A stretch of DNA of 64,000 bases, from NCBI GenBank assembly GCA_024233215.1, contig JACKPW010000006.1:124001-188000 (forward strand), read 5' to 3'. Source of the stretch: Verrucomicrobiales bacterium. Its GTDB lineage: Bacteria; Verrucomicrobiota; Verrucomicrobiia; Limisphaerales; J093. The notes beneath the pieces were generated by a model, which saw only the letters and a program-made list of their open reading frames with translations, did no database searches and was not told where the DNA came from. The translations under genes were made by a program, and so were the position numbers. Every line of letters starts with the position of its first letter. The stretch's first letter is position 1. Below, piece after piece: positions 52,865-62,702 of the stretch.

Positions 52865-54061
52865 GTGGACGGGTTTGAACAACGACTTGCCCGGCGGTTG
52901 GAGGAACTCCAGGCCGCCGGGCTGCGTCGTGCCTTGCTCCCTCTGCGATCGGCCCAGGGAACACGCGTGCAGGCCGGGGACCGCCGGCTCCTCAACTTCT
53001 CATCAAACGATTACCTCGGCCTTGCGAACAACCCCGGTTTACGGGAGGCCGCGCACAAGAGCCTCGGAGAATGGGGCGTCGGCGCCGGGGCTTCACGTCT
53101 GCTCTGCGGTTCGCTCGGGCCCTTCCACGACGCCGAGGCGGCCCTCGCCCGATTCAAGGGAACCGGAGCCGCACTGTTGTTCTCCACCGGTTTCGCCGCC
53201 GCCACCGGGACCATTCCCGCCATGGTGGGTCCGGGTGACATCGTGATCCTCGACCGCCTGGCCCACGCCTGCCTCGTGGACGGCGCCCGGCTTTCGGGTG
53301 CCCGGCTTCGCGTGTTCCGGCACAACGATCCGGCCGACCTGGAACGGATCCTCCGGTGGACGGCCTCCCGGCGCGGCGACGGGGCGGTCCTCATCATCAC
53401 GGAGAGCGTGTTCTCGATGGATGGTGACCTCGCCCCGTTGGGCGAGTTGGTGATGCTGAAGGAACGCTTCGGGGCCTGGCTCATGGTGGACGAAGCCCAT
53501 GCCACCGGACTGTTTGGTGAGGGATTCGGCGGCCTGGTGCAACAAGCGGGCCTGTCCGGTCGGATCGAGGTGCAGATGGCCACGCTCGGCAAGGCCCTGG
53601 GCTCGGCGGGAGGCGCGATCTGTGGCTCACCGACGCTGATCGACTTCCTGATCAACCGCGCCCGCAGCCTGGTCTACTCGACCGCCCCCGTCCCGGCTGC
53701 GGCCGCGGCCGCAAAGGCCGCCGTTGATTTCCTGGCAACCCCTGCGGGAGCCGCACGCGTCCGCCGACTCTGGAACAACGTGGCCGCCATGCGGGAGCGC
53801 ATTCGAATACTGGGCTGGCCCCTGCCCCCCGCCCCAAGCCCCATCATTCCGATCATCCTCGGGGAGGAACATGTCGCCGTCGCCGCGGCAACCGCCCTGC
53901 GGGAACGCGACATCCTGTTGCCCGCGGTGCGGCATCCCACCGTCCCCCGAGGCCGGGCCCGGCTGCGACTTACCCTTTCCGCCGCCCACACCGAGGCCGA
54001 ACTCGACCAACTGACCGACGCGCTCGCCCGCGCCCTGCCGCCTCCCCCCCGCCATGACTGA
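52865..54061 (+). CDS. bioF: 8-amino-7-oxononanoate synthase
   Basis: 398 aa from GTG 52865 (MDGFEQRLARRLEELQ); an upstream in-frame GTG at 52826 would add 13 residues. Family features: LLNFSSNDYLGLANNPGLREAAH, GTGAALLFSTGFAAATGTIPAM, MVDEAHATGLFGEGFGG, and PLP lysine in MATLGKALGSAGGAICG. Condenses pimeloyl thioester and alanine. Its last 8 nt overlap bioA. No bioB, bioD or bioC in the window. Confidence 0.93.
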   Translation: MDGFEQRLARRLEELQAAGLRRALLPLRSAQGTRVQAGDRRLLNFSSNDYLGLANNPGLREAAHKSLGEWGVGAGASRLLCGSLGPFHDAEAALARFKGTGAALLFSTGFAAATGTIPAMVGPGDIVILDRLAHACLVDGARLSGARLRVFRHNDPADLERILRWTASRRGDGAVLIITESVFSMDGDLAPLGELVMLKERFGAWLMVDEAHATGLFGEGFGGLVQQAGLSGRIEVQMATLGKALGSAGGAICGSPTLIDFLINRARSLVYSTAPVPAAAAAAKAAVDFLATPAGAARVRRLWNNVAAMRERIRILGWPLPPAPSPIIPIILGEEHVAVAAATALRERDILLPAVRHPTVPRGRARLRLTLSAAHTEAELDQLTDALARALPPPPRHD

Positions 54062-55511
54062 CTTCGCGCGCCTCGATCAAGAGCACGTCTGGCATCCCTT
54101 CACCCAGATGCGCGACTGGCTTCGCACCAAACCGCTCGTCATTGCCGAAGGCCGGGGAAGCGTCCTGGTCGACACCGAAGGGCGCGAGTACCTCGATGCC
54201 AACGCCTCCATCTGGACCAATCTTCACGGGCATCGGCACCCGCAGATCAACCGGACCCTCCGGGAGCAGCTCGATCGGATTGCGCATTCCTCCGCGCTCG
54301 GACTGGCGAACGAGCCGGCCTCCCGACTGGCCTCCCGGCTCGTCCGCGCCGCGCGTCTGCCATCCCGACGCAGCCGGGCAGCGGCCCTGCAAAACCCGTC
54401 CCTGAAGTGGGTCTTCTTCTCCGACGACGGTTCCACTGCGATGGAGGTGGCGCTGAAGCTCGCCTACGAATTCGCCCGGCGGACCCGCGGAATCCGCCGT
54501 CCCCGGTTCCTGTCGCTGGAAGGCGCCTATCACGGCGACACCGTGGGCGCCGTCAGCCTCGGCCACATCGACCTGTTCCACCGGACCTATGGCGGGCTGC
54601 TGTTTCGCTCGGACAAGGTAATGGCACCATATTGCTACCGTTGTCCCTTCAACCGGGCGAAGCCGGAACGTGCGGATGCCCGTGAATACCGGCAATGCCA
54701 CTGGGAATGCGTGGATCAGGTCGCGCACGCGGTTGAAGACCGTTCCGCCAAAGACGCGGTTTATGCGGGCTTCGTGTACGAGCCTTTGCTGCAAGGTGCG
54801 GCGGGAATCATCCCGCAACCGCCGGGCTGGCTACGTCGGGTGGCAGAAATCGCCCGTACCGCCGGCACGCCGTTGATCGCCGACGAAGTAATGACCGGTT
54901 TCGGGCGGACCGGCGTGGGCCGATGGACGGCTGGTCGCCGCGGACTGCCGCCCTTGTTTGCCAGTCATCATGAAGGGGTGCAACCGGACTTCCTGGCCCT
55001 GGCCAAGGGGCTCACCGGCGGCTACCTGCCCATGGCCGCCACGCTCACCACGCAGGCGGTGTTCGACGCGTTCCTCGGGGAATACGCCGAGTTCAGGACC
55101 TTCTTCCACGGCCACAGCTTCACGGCCAACCAACTCGGGGCGGCCGCGGGTCTGGCCAGCCTCGACCTGCTGGAAAGCCACGCAGCGGCCGCCCGACGGG
55201 CTCAATTGGAAGCCTGGCTGGGCGAGGAGCTGCAGTGCCTTTGGACGCTGCCCCACGTGGGTGACATCCGGCAGGTCGGCCTCGTCGCCGGCATCGAACT
55301 CGTCCGCGACTGGCGCACGCGCGAACCGTTCGATCTGCGGGAACAGGCCGGCATCCGCGTCTGTCAGGCGATGGCCCGACGCGGTGTGTTGACGCGACCG
55401 ATTGGCAACGTGGTTCCCTTCCTGCCGCCCTACTGCACGACACGGGCTCAGCTCCGCCGCATGGTCACGGCTTTCGCCGATGCCATGGCGGAAGAGGTCG
55501 AGCACGCCTGA
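54054..55511 (+). CDS. bioA: Adenosylmethionine-8-amino-7-oxononanoate aminotransferase
   Basis: 485 aa, class III aminotransferase. HVWHPFTQMRDWLRTKPLVI opening is the BioA signature; PLP lysine lies in FLALAKGLTGGYLPMAATLTT; FVYEPLLQGAAGIIPQPPGWLR and DEVMTGFGRTG are conserved. Slightly longer than the usual 430 aa with an internal insertion around residue 160-240. ATG overlaps the bioF stop by 8 nt (ATGACTGA), so bioFA form one operon for biotin synthesis. Confidence 0.94.
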   Translation: MTDFARLDQEHVWHPFTQMRDWLRTKPLVIAEGRGSVLVDTEGREYLDANASIWTNLHGHRHPQINRTLREQLDRIAHSSALGLANEPASRLASRLVRAARLPSRRSRAAALQNPSLKWVFFSDDGSTAMEVALKLAYEFARRTRGIRRPRFLSLEGAYHGDTVGAVSLGHIDLFHRTYGGLLFRSDKVMAPYCYRCPFNRAKPERADAREYRQCHWECVDQVAHAVEDRSAKDAVYAGFVYEPLLQGAAGIIPQPPGWLRRVAEIARTAGTPLIADEVMTGFGRTGVGRWTAGRRGLPPLFASHHEGVQPDFLALAKGLTGGYLPMAATLTTQAVFDAFLGEYAEFRTFFHGHSFTANQLGAAAGLASLDLLESHAAAARRAQLEAWLGEELQCLWTLPHVGDIRQVGLVAGIELVRDWRTREPFDLREQAGIRVCQAMARRGVLTRPIGNVVPFLPPYCTTRAQLRRMVTAFADAMAEEVEHA

Positions 55512-55536
55512 GCAACGGGCAGCCAGGGCTCCTGAG

Positions 55537-55607
55537 ACAGGATGAACAGGATGAACAGGATTCCTGAGGCCCCATCCTTTCAATCCTGGGAATCCTGGGA
55601 ATCCTGT
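55537..55607. repeat. Palindromic intergenic repeat built from ACAGGATGA-type 9-mers
   Basis: Three 9-nt units on the left (ACAGGATGA, ACAGGATGA, ACAGGATTC) face three on the right that read in reverse complement as CAGGATTCC-type units (55581-55607), making a hairpin-capable element just after bioA. Recollection: GATGAACAGGAT-type repeats are spread through many Verrucomicrobiota genomes. The rest of the 55512-55869 gap holds nothing else identifiable. Confidence 0.6.
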
Positions 55608-55869
55608 GCAAGCCGCTGAAATATCTCCCACCGCGTGGAGGGCAACCGCCCGCGTCCTTGGGACACCCACAGCCGCAGTCAATCCCCGGAGCAATCCGTA
55701 GCACCCTACGAGACTCGCCGTTTCAATCGCTGCGTCATTGGCATCACCATGTTGCCGATAACGAGGCCATCTCCCGGCATGCGCCGCACATCCACTTGCA
55801 GTCACGCGGATTGCGCCTCGGACCGCGTTTCTTGGTTTTGAACGGGATTCTCATGCAGGTGAATCCCGG

Positions 55870-57819
55870 TCAGTTCGACCCCTGACGCCGCACCAGTGAA
55901 AACGTCCACGTGTAGGGCGTGCTGATCCCCTGTATTCCTAGAGTCACTCCGTTGATTACGCCTTCCAAAGTGGTCTCGGTCCGCTGGGTGAAGACCGCCT
56001 CTTCGAGGAAGCTCCCGGTGGCGGGCGACAAGTGAACCGGCGGATGGAAACTACCGGAGTTGGAGAACCCACCCTCCTCCTTCCCTTCGCAGGGCGTCGC
56101 CGTGGTGGTGGTGTTCTGGGTTCCGTCAAGCACGAGCGACTCGATCGAGCTGATGCCAAATTCGGTCATTTCGCCGTTTTCGAATGTGAACTCGAGCTCA
56201 ACGCCCATCGGTCCCGAGTCGCCCGCCGTGGTATTGCTCTCCGTTGTGATCACCGCCCCGCAAGCGGTGGTTTGGGCGGAGATCTGGTGTTGGGTGAATG
56301 AACCACTCGCGTCCGGGGGGCGGAACGTCAGGCGCCACCGCGTCATGGTGTAGAACGGAGGAAACGAGAACTCCTCGACGATTTCCGCCGTCTCGACGGC
56401 GGCCTGCATGGCCAGCGACGCAGAGGCCCGCGCCGAGCAGGTGTAATCCGGCGTTCCGCCCGCGCAGTCCCAGTCACGGGTCCCGCCGTCGGAGTAGCGC
56501 AGGAAGCCGGTCCATTCGGTGGCGCAAGGCAGATCAGCGAGCGGCCCCTGCATGAAGTCGGAGAGCGACCCGAAGCCGCAGGGCTCAAGGGCGCCCGCCT
56601 CCACCCCGAGCAGTTGCGCCTGCTTCTCGTAGCCCAGTAGCTCCCGCATGAAGGTCCGGGCGGAAATCCTCCCTTCCTCGCACGCCTTGATGAGTTCCGC
56701 AATGCAGTGGCAGATCCAGGCCGCATAGTCCTCGGAGCCCAGGAAGCTCTGTCCCGCGCCACCCGCTCCCAGCAACTGGCGCTGCCGCTCGACCGCCAGC
56801 ACCTCGCGGATGAGGATCTTGGCCAGGGCGCAGTTCTGGCGTGCCTCGCCGAAGTACGGCTTCAGGTAGCTGTCGTAATACTCCTGAAGGCGATCGAGCA
56901 TTGCCTGCATGACCTCCGGATTGGGTTCCTGCCCGGCAAGCTGCCGGTCGCGCTCCCGGGCCAGCCGGCTTGCCACATCGTGGGCCATGCCGTCGCGCGC
57001 GTTGTTCACCGTCCGGCTGATCGCCTCCGCCCGCGGGTTTGCCTCCCAAAACGCTGCTCCGCTCCCGCTGAAATGCGTGATCGGAATCACCACCCGGTCC
57101 GGCGACACCGTGTCCGGTACGAGGTGAAACCCGCTCCCGTCGCCGTTGAAGCTGAAGCTCGAGATCTTGAGGGGCTCGACCGGTTCCGGATATCGGATCT
57201 CCAGTTCGCCCGCGCCGTGAAACTCGAAGCCGTCCGGCTCGAAGACCACCGCCGACCGTCGCTGATTCTCGTAGGGGAAAGCGCTGAATCCGGAAACCAA
57301 CCGCATGCGGACCGCCACGGGCTCGATCACGTTGTCGGGCGCCACCGTAAAGGTATAGACCGCGCCGTCCGGCCCGGTCATCGCCATAATCCCTCCTTCG
57401 TCCGGGGTCACCACGGTGGTGGCCGCCGTCAATGGATCGAGCTCCGGCACAACTTCGAGTTCGGTGCCGTCGGACAATTCGACCCCACGATAGAAGAGCG
57501 TCGAAGCCGGGTCCGCGCCATCGTAACGGTAGCGCAAAACTCCGTTCTCGGGCATTCCCGAGTGGATGCTGAACCAGTCCCTCAGATTGGCCGACGCCTC
57601 GATTGCATACCGGCTGCCAGCAAGATTCGACAGCACCAAGTCCGGGGACCAACCGTCGTGCAACCCTTCGATGGCGATTCGGAAATCCTCCGCCTGAACC
57701 GGGGCAAGCGCGCAGGCCGTGGCCAGAATGCCCCCGATTGCCCAAGGCCACTTCCGTTTCCGCAGACTCCCTTCCCTGGCCCCGTCGACCTGAGGTGACC
57801 GAATCCGATAACGAAGCAT
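55870..57819 (-). CDS. Large secreted protein of unknown function
   Basis: About 649 aa from ATG 57819 (ATG 57846 also possible). A basic region and hydrophobic stretch (RKRKWPWAIGGILATACALAP) form a signal peptide. Residues about 35-90 look like the short beta-sandwich module IEASANLRDWFSIHSGMPENGVLRY; then VTPDEGGIMAMTGPDGAVYTFTVAPD, a ZU5/CARDB-like strand set, and YYDSYLKPYFGEARQNCALAKILIREVLA, a Cys-containing helical part with CNCIAELIKACEEGR-like text. The C-terminus is beta-rich (TFTWSFSLVRRQG-like). No family recognised for the whole. Divergent from the sulfatase gene. Confidence 0.6.
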   Translation of the reverse strand: MLRYRIRSPQVDGAREGSLRKRKWPWAIGGILATACALAPVQAEDFRIAIEGLHDGWSPDLVLSNLAGSRYAIEASANLRDWFSIHSGMPENGVLRYRYDGADPASTLFYRGVELSDGTELEVVPELDPLTAATTVVTPDEGGIMAMTGPDGAVYTFTVAPDNVIEPVAVRMRLVSGFSAFPYENQRRSAVVFEPDGFEFHGAGELEIRYPEPVEPLKISSFSFNGDGSGFHLVPDTVSPDRVVIPITHFSGSGAAFWEANPRAEAISRTVNNARDGMAHDVASRLARERDRQLAGQEPNPEVMQAMLDRLQEYYDSYLKPYFGEARQNCALAKILIREVLAVERQRQLLGAGGAGQSFLGSEDYAAWICHCIAELIKACEEGRISARTFMRELLGYEKQAQLLGVEAGALEPCGFGSLSDFMQGPLADLPCATEWTGFLRYSDGGTRDWDCAGGTPDYTCSARASASLAMQAAVETAEIVEEFSFPPFYTMTRWRLTFRPPDASGSFTQHQISAQTTACGAVITTESNTTAGDSGPMGVELEFTFENGEMTEFGISSIESLVLDGTQNTTTTATPCEGKEEGGFSNSGSFHPPVHLSPATGSFLEEAVFTQRTETTLEGVINGVTLGIQGISTPYTWTFSLVRRQGSN

Positions 57820-58039
57820 CCGACCGAAAACGCGACATGCACGCATACAAGATTGCCTATCCCACAACCGGGTCGGTCCGTCAATCGTCCGCAGTGTAAC
57901 TGACAAGGAATGACTCAAGCCGCATCGCCACTTCATGGCTGAGGTCTCGCTTCCCACACGGCCACAAGGGGTTCCGGTTCTTCACGTCGAGGTCAGGGAG
58001 GGTTCGACTTCGTCCGGCATCGGCGTCAGGCTTGCCCGT

Positions 58040-59365
58040 ATGAAGCCTGTTCTCGCCCCGACAGTCCTTGGCCTGCTGATCACCGCACTCATTGCGCCGG
58101 TCAACTCGGCGCCCGTCGAGCGCCCCAACATCGTGCTGATCATGGTGGATGATTTCGGCTACGAATGCGTCGGCGCGGACGGCAGTGCGGATTACCGGAC
58201 GCCAAACATCGACCGGCTCGCCGCAGAGGGCATGCGGTTCGAGCATTGTCACGTGCAGCCGCTGTGCACGCCGACCCGCGTGCAGTTGATGACCGGTCTT
58301 TACAACGCCCGCAACTACGCGGGCTTCGGGGTCCTCCCACGCCGGGAGACCACGTTCGCCAACCGGTTTCGGGAGGCGGGCTACGCCACCGGCATCGCCG
58401 GCAAATGGCAGCTCGGCCACGAACTGGATTCCCCCCGGCACTTCGGTTTCGATGAGTCGTGTCTCTGGCAGCACACGCGCCGGCCACCTCGCTACGCCAA
58501 TCCGGGACTCGAATTCAACGGCGTCCCGAAGGATTACGCACACGGCGAATACGCCCCGGACCTCGTCAACGCCTGGGCGCTGGACTTCATTGCCCGCCAT
58601 CGCGAAGGCCCCTTTCTCCTCTACTACCCGATGATCCTCACGCACGCGCCGTTCCAACCCACCCCGGACAGCCCGGACTGGGACCCGAAAGCGAAGGGGG
58701 AACAGGTCAATCGCAACACGCGTCACTTCGCCGAAATGGTGACCTACACCGACAAGCTGGTGGGGCGGGTGGTCGAGGCGCTGGCACAACACGGTCTGCG
58801 TGAGAAGACGCTGCTCATCTTCCTCGGCGACAACGGCACGCTCGGAACCATCACCTCCCGCATGCGCGACGGGACAACGATCCAGGGGGGCAAGGCCAAA
58901 TCGACGGCCGCGGGAACGCACGTGCCGCTGATTGTCAATTGGCCGGGCGTCGTCCCCGCCGGGCGGGTCAACGAGGACCTCGTCAACAGCACTGACTTCT
59001 ACCCGACCCTGTGCGAGGCAACCGGCATCCCACTTCCGGAAACCCCAGCCATGGACGGCGTCAGTTTCTGGCCGCAGCTGCAGGGGAAAGCCGGCACGCC
59101 CCGCGAACTGATGTACCTCTGGTTCTCCCGGAACGGCGGTGCCAAACCCACCCATGAATTCGCCGCGACCAAGCGTTTCAAGCTGTACCGGGACGGCTCG
59201 TTCTACGACTACCTGGCCGACCCGCTGGAGGAATCCCCCCTGAACCCGGCCACACTCCGTCCCGAAGCGAAAGCCACCTGGACGAAGTTGTCCGCGGAAC
59301 TGGCCCGGATGCAGGACGCCCGGCCGGCTTTCCTCACGGCGGAAGCCGGCTCCGAAACCCCGTAG
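58040..59365 (+). CDS. Secreted sulfatase
   Basis: 441 aa. Signal peptide (MKPVLAPTVLGLLITALIAPV) and the arylsulfatase-type core: PNIVLIMVDDFGYECVGADG metal site, CTPTR formylglycine motif in PLCTPTRVQLMTGLYNARNY, GKWQLGHELDSP, LGDNGTLGTITS and GTHVPLIVNWPG. Start at 58040, because the signal peptide begins there. A second sulfatase, separate from the SGNH fusion at 6.9 kb, indicating use of sulfated glycans. Converges on the SCO genes. Confidence 0.93.
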   Translation: MKPVLAPTVLGLLITALIAPVNSAPVERPNIVLIMVDDFGYECVGADGSADYRTPNIDRLAAEGMRFEHCHVQPLCTPTRVQLMTGLYNARNYAGFGVLPRRETTFANRFREAGYATGIAGKWQLGHELDSPRHFGFDESCLWQHTRRPPRYANPGLEFNGVPKDYAHGEYAPDLVNAWALDFIARHREGPFLLYYPMILTHAPFQPTPDSPDWDPKAKGEQVNRNTRHFAEMVTYTDKLVGRVVEALAQHGLREKTLLIFLGDNGTLGTITSRMRDGTTIQGGKAKSTAAGTHVPLIVNWPGVVPAGRVNEDLVNSTDFYPTLCEATGIPLPETPAMDGVSFWPQLQGKAGTPRELMYLWFSRNGGAKPTHEFAATKRFKLYRDGSFYDYLADPLEESPLNPATLRPEAKATWTKLSAELARMQDARPAFLTAEAGSETP

Positions 59366-59531
59366 CCGACGTGCATTCAGCGCAAATCCCTCCGCACAGA
59401 ACAATCCTGGCGTCGCCGGAAGCCCATGGGATGAAACGCGACGCCAACGGCAGGACGGCATGCATTCAGCGAAGCCGACGCCCGGAGCCCGAGTTGCTTG
59501 ACACGGCTCATTCGGAGGACGGCGACATTTG

Positions 59532-59549
59532 CGCGGACTGACGTCCGCG
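59532..59549. terminator. Small hairpin between sulfatase and SCO gene ends
   Basis: CGCGGAC-TGAC-GTCCGCG, a perfect 7-bp stem directly next to the SCO stop at 59551. No U-run. Candidate terminator or transcript-end hairpin. Confidence 0.35.
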
Positions 59550-59550
59550 A

Positions 59551-60486
59551 CTACGGCTTGGACGCCTCTTCGCCGGCCGCGCGTCGGATGGCCTTCACCA
59601 GGTCCTCCGGCTGCCAAAGGTTGTTGGTGAAGACCGTTTGAATCCGCCCTTCGGGATCGGCGATCACGGTCCGCAGGTTGTGGCTGATACTGCCATCCTC
59701 GCGCACCAGCGTCAGATCGAACTGCCTGCCGAAGGCCTCGATCTCCTCCTCCCCGCTCGTCGCGAACAACCAATGGTTCGTGTCGCAACCGTAGGCTCCC
59801 GCATACCCCTTCAGGACGGCCGGCGTGTCGATGGCCGGATCGAACGAAAGGCAAAGCAACTGCCAGTTGGTGGGCGCCGTCGCGTCCGCGAGCAACTGTC
59901 GCTGGGCCTCCGCGAAGAACCGCGACATTTGCGGGCAATACGTCGGCAACGGACAGCGGGTGAAGAAGAACGTCAGCGCCAGCGCCCGGCCGCGAAAGTC
60001 CGACAGGGCGATGATGTCACCGAACTGGTTGGTGAAGGTCTGGTCCGGCAACAGGTCACCCGGCCCCAGAATCTCCACGTCCACCCATTCCGCAGGATCG
60101 TCCTTCGGCAACGTGGTCAGATCGATCTTCACACCCGTCTTGCGGATGCGATCCATCCAGTCCGAATCCTCCGTCACACACAGGCGGAAATGGATCTGGT
60201 CGCCGGGCTCGAGGCCCGCCGCGTCCGCCGGGTTCTTCAACGGGATGGGCATGGTCATCGCCATCATGAACCCGGGGATTTCCTCGTGATACACCACAAT
60301 CGTGCGACCCTCGTCCTCCAGGCGTTTGTAGACGCCGCGCACTTCGAAGGTGCGCAATCCAGGCACGGAAGGCTCATCGGCCCCGCGGGCTGAAGGGGGT
60401 TGCTCTCGACGGCAACCGGGCGCCAGCAGCAGGCCGACGGCGAGGAATGCGACAGAAAACAAGCGGACGAACGGGCAGGACTTCAT
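59551..60486 (-). CDS. SCO1/SenC protein with N-terminal CusF-like copper domain
   Basis: 311 aa lipoprotein (LLLAPGC lipobox). Residues about 45-130 resemble CusF-type copper-binding domains (VYHEEIPGFMMAMTMPIPLKN with Met/His ligands). The SCO domain follows: GDIIALSDFRGRALALTFFFTRCPLPTYCPQMSRFF, giving a Cys pair spaced C-x5-C, and the distal His in GSISHNLRTVIADPEGRI. Role: copper delivery to cytochrome c oxidase CuA or periplasmic redox. Its ATG overlaps the upstream SCO gene stop (ATGA). Confidence 0.9.
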   Translation of the reverse strand: MKSCPFVRLFSVAFLAVGLLLAPGCRREQPPSARGADEPSVPGLRTFEVRGVYKRLEDEGRTIVVYHEEIPGFMMAMTMPIPLKNPADAAGLEPGDQIHFRLCVTEDSDWMDRIRKTGVKIDLTTLPKDDPAEWVDVEILGPGDLLPDQTFTNQFGDIIALSDFRGRALALTFFFTRCPLPTYCPQMSRFFAEAQRQLLADATAPTNWQLLCLSFDPAIDTPAVLKGYAGAYGCDTNHWLFATSGEEEIEAFGRQFDLTLVREDGSISHNLRTVIADPEGRIQTVFTNNLWQPEDLVKAIRRAAGEEASKP

Positions 60487-61115
60487 GGTTGCTCGGGAGA
60501 TTCCGTCGGACGGTTCACCAGGGTCTCAATGGCGTGGATCAATGCGTTGGTGGCGCTGTCGTCGAGGGCATTGAAATAGCCGCAGACATAGCCGGCCGGA
60601 TTCACCAGCGCCAGCTTGTCGCTGTGCAGCGGCCCTGCGAGCAGGTGGGCCCGCTCCTGGTAGTTCTTCGCGGAGGGCAGCAGGAAATTGAAACGGATCG
60701 TGTCAAACAGCGGTTTGCGCTCCCCCGTCAGGAACAGCCAGCGTTCCGGATCGGCACCGAGCTGCTCCGCGTAAGTGCGGAGTTCCTTCGGCCCGTCGGT
60801 GCCCGGATCACAGGTGAACGAGACGAAGGTCACGTTGGTCCAGGGACGCACCATGGCCTGCAACGCCGCCAACCGCGCGGTGACATCCTGGCACTCGGTC
60901 GAGCAACTCGAGAAGAAGAGATGCGCCACCCAGACCCGACCCAGCAGATCCTCAAGCGACACCTCCCGCTCGCTCCGCTCCAGAAGCCTGAAGGGATCGA
61001 CCTTGCGAATCGGCTGCAACGCCGCCCCCTCACCGGATCCGCCGCTGCAACCGGTCAACCACAGGCACACACCGACCCCCAGAAGGACGACGGTGCGGGT
61101 GAATCGCTTCTTCAC
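60483..61115 (-). CDS. SCO-family copper/thiol-redox protein
   Basis: 210 aa from GTG 61115 (VKKRFTRTVVLLGVGVCLWLTGC lipobox). SCO thioredoxin fold: VWVAHLFFSSCSTECQDVTARL with the classical C-x3-C, FVSFTCDPGTDGPKEL, and the copper His in LLAGPLHSDKLALVNPAGYVCGYF. The sequence is less like SenC than the next gene's product. Upstream Nramp-like gene ends 53 nt before; the three genes probably make one metal-related operon. Confidence 0.9.
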   Translation of the reverse strand: MKKRFTRTVVLLGVGVCLWLTGCSGGSGEGAALQPIRKVDPFRLLERSEREVSLEDLLGRVWVAHLFFSSCSTECQDVTARLAALQAMVRPWTNVTFVSFTCDPGTDGPKELRTYAEQLGADPERWLFLTGERKPLFDTIRFNFLLPSAKNYQERAHLLAGPLHSDKLALVNPAGYVCGYFNALDDSATNALIHAIETLVNRPTESPEQP

Positions 61116-61168
61116 GGCGCTTGGTATTCCCAACACGACCCGCAGGTTACCCCCTCCCCACGCCGCCT

Positions 61169-62602
61169 TCAACCGCCGTGGAGACTTGCCAGCAGCCGGG
61201 CCGCCGCGATGACGGTCAATCCCCCGATGGCCAGCAGGCTGATCCAGAGTACGACATCGTAGCGCCGTGAGGGCCGCATGTCGCGCGGCGTCAGACAATA
61301 GCGGAACCTCACCGTCTGCCAGGCCACCACCGCCAGAAACGCGACGTTGAAGAGCCCGTTCAGAACCACCAGCAACAAGGGCTTCCGAACGAGCAGGAAC
61401 ACGACCGCGGACACCACGGGAAACAGGCAACCCACGATGGCAATGGTCCGGCGACGCGCCACCGGATCCCCCCAGTCGATCCAGCCCTTCAACCCGAAGA
61501 AGTCCGCCCACACGCGAGAAAACCCGGCGGCGTTGGCAAACACGGTTGAGAACAGCACGGTGAAGGCGCACACCATGAACACCGCGCGCGCCCCCGTGCC
61601 AAGCACTCCGGTGAACATCGCCGAAAGCTGCAGGATGAACTCGTTGCCGTCCTTCAAATCCGGCTGGGCCCGCAGCACCGTCGCCCCAAGGATGAAGAAG
61701 CCGCAGGTCGCGAGTGTGTAGACCACCATGGAAACGACCGCATCCACCGTCATCACGCGAATCCACCCCCGGGCCCGGGCCCGCCAGGCGTCGGAGTCCT
61801 CCCGCGGCCCCGTCCAGCGCGCATAGCCCTTCTCCAGGCACCAATAGGGATAAAGCGTGATCTCACCCGCCGAAATGCCGGTGATGCCAAAGGCCGAGAC
61901 CGCCAATGCCAGCATTCCGGACGGCAGACGGAACGAAAGACCCTTTGCCAAGTCCGCGGCGTGCAGCGCGTAGTCCGTGCGCTGGATCGCCAGCACGCAG
62001 TAGAACACGGTCCCAAGGAAGACGAGGTTCATCACGGTTGCCGCGAGTTCGACCGGCGCGTAACGACCCGACCGGATCAACGCCCCGATCATCAGCACCA
62101 GCAGGATCAACCAACCCCACACCGGAATCCCGGGCGCGGCAAACCGCCCCACCTGCACCGCCCCGCCCAGCACGCCCCCCTGCCCGATCAGGTTGGCGAG
62201 CATATAGGCCGCTGCAAGATAGACGGACCAATGCACTCCGCGTCCCCCACGGACGGGTGGAGGGTGAAGCTCCCGCTGAACCTCGCGCCCAACCTCCTCA
62301 CTGGGCTGACCAGGCAGGGCAAGGTTCCAGACCTGCAGCGTGGGCTTCCCGTGCAAAATGGCGGCCCGGCCGAACTCCAACTGGACGGCCACCTTCACCG
62401 TGCACCCCAGCAGGATCACCCACAACAACGCGAAACCGCCACGCGCGCCCAGGGTCGTTGTCGCGATCAACTCCCCCGAGCCGACAATCGCCGCCGACAG
62501 GATCAGCCCCGGCCCCATGTAACCCAGGGCGCCGAGGAGTCCGGCGGGCGGTTTGATCGGCCCGCCATCCCCGTGGGGCGGCTTTCCTGCCGGTTGATTC
62601 AT
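61169..62602 (-). CDS. Nramp-like divalent metal transporter homologue
   Basis: 477 aa, about eleven membrane segments. Nramp-type first helix: GPGLILSAAIVGSGELIATTTLG, where canonical DPGN is replaced by GSGE. Further core: GGFALLWVILLGCTVKVAVQLEFGRAAI, VSAFGITGISAGEITLYPYWCLEKG, MVCAFTVLFSTVFANAAGFSRVWADFFG. The lost DPGN means the substrate may not be Mn/Fe; these homologues are common in PVC bacteria and unassigned. ATG 62602 is chosen over an upstream GTG. Confidence 0.85.
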   Translation of the reverse strand: MNQPAGKPPHGDGGPIKPPAGLLGALGYMGPGLILSAAIVGSGELIATTTLGARGGFALLWVILLGCTVKVAVQLEFGRAAILHGKPTLQVWNLALPGQPSEEVGREVQRELHPPPVRGGRGVHWSVYLAAAYMLANLIGQGGVLGGAVQVGRFAAPGIPVWGWLILLVLMIGALIRSGRYAPVELAATVMNLVFLGTVFYCVLAIQRTDYALHAADLAKGLSFRLPSGMLALAVSAFGITGISAGEITLYPYWCLEKGYARWTGPREDSDAWRARARGWIRVMTVDAVVSMVVYTLATCGFFILGATVLRAQPDLKDGNEFILQLSAMFTGVLGTGARAVFMVCAFTVLFSTVFANAAGFSRVWADFFGLKGWIDWGDPVARRRTIAIVGCLFPVVSAVVFLLVRKPLLLVVLNGLFNVAFLAVVAWQTVRFRYCLTPRDMRPSRRYDVVLWISLLAIGGLTVIAAARLLASLHGG

Positions 62603-62702
62603 CCCCGCGATACTGCCCAGCAGGGCGACACACGGCAAACCTGGAAGGCGGGGGCGGGGTGGTTGTGCTCGACTCACGGCGGGAGCGGATTACACTCATG
62701 GC

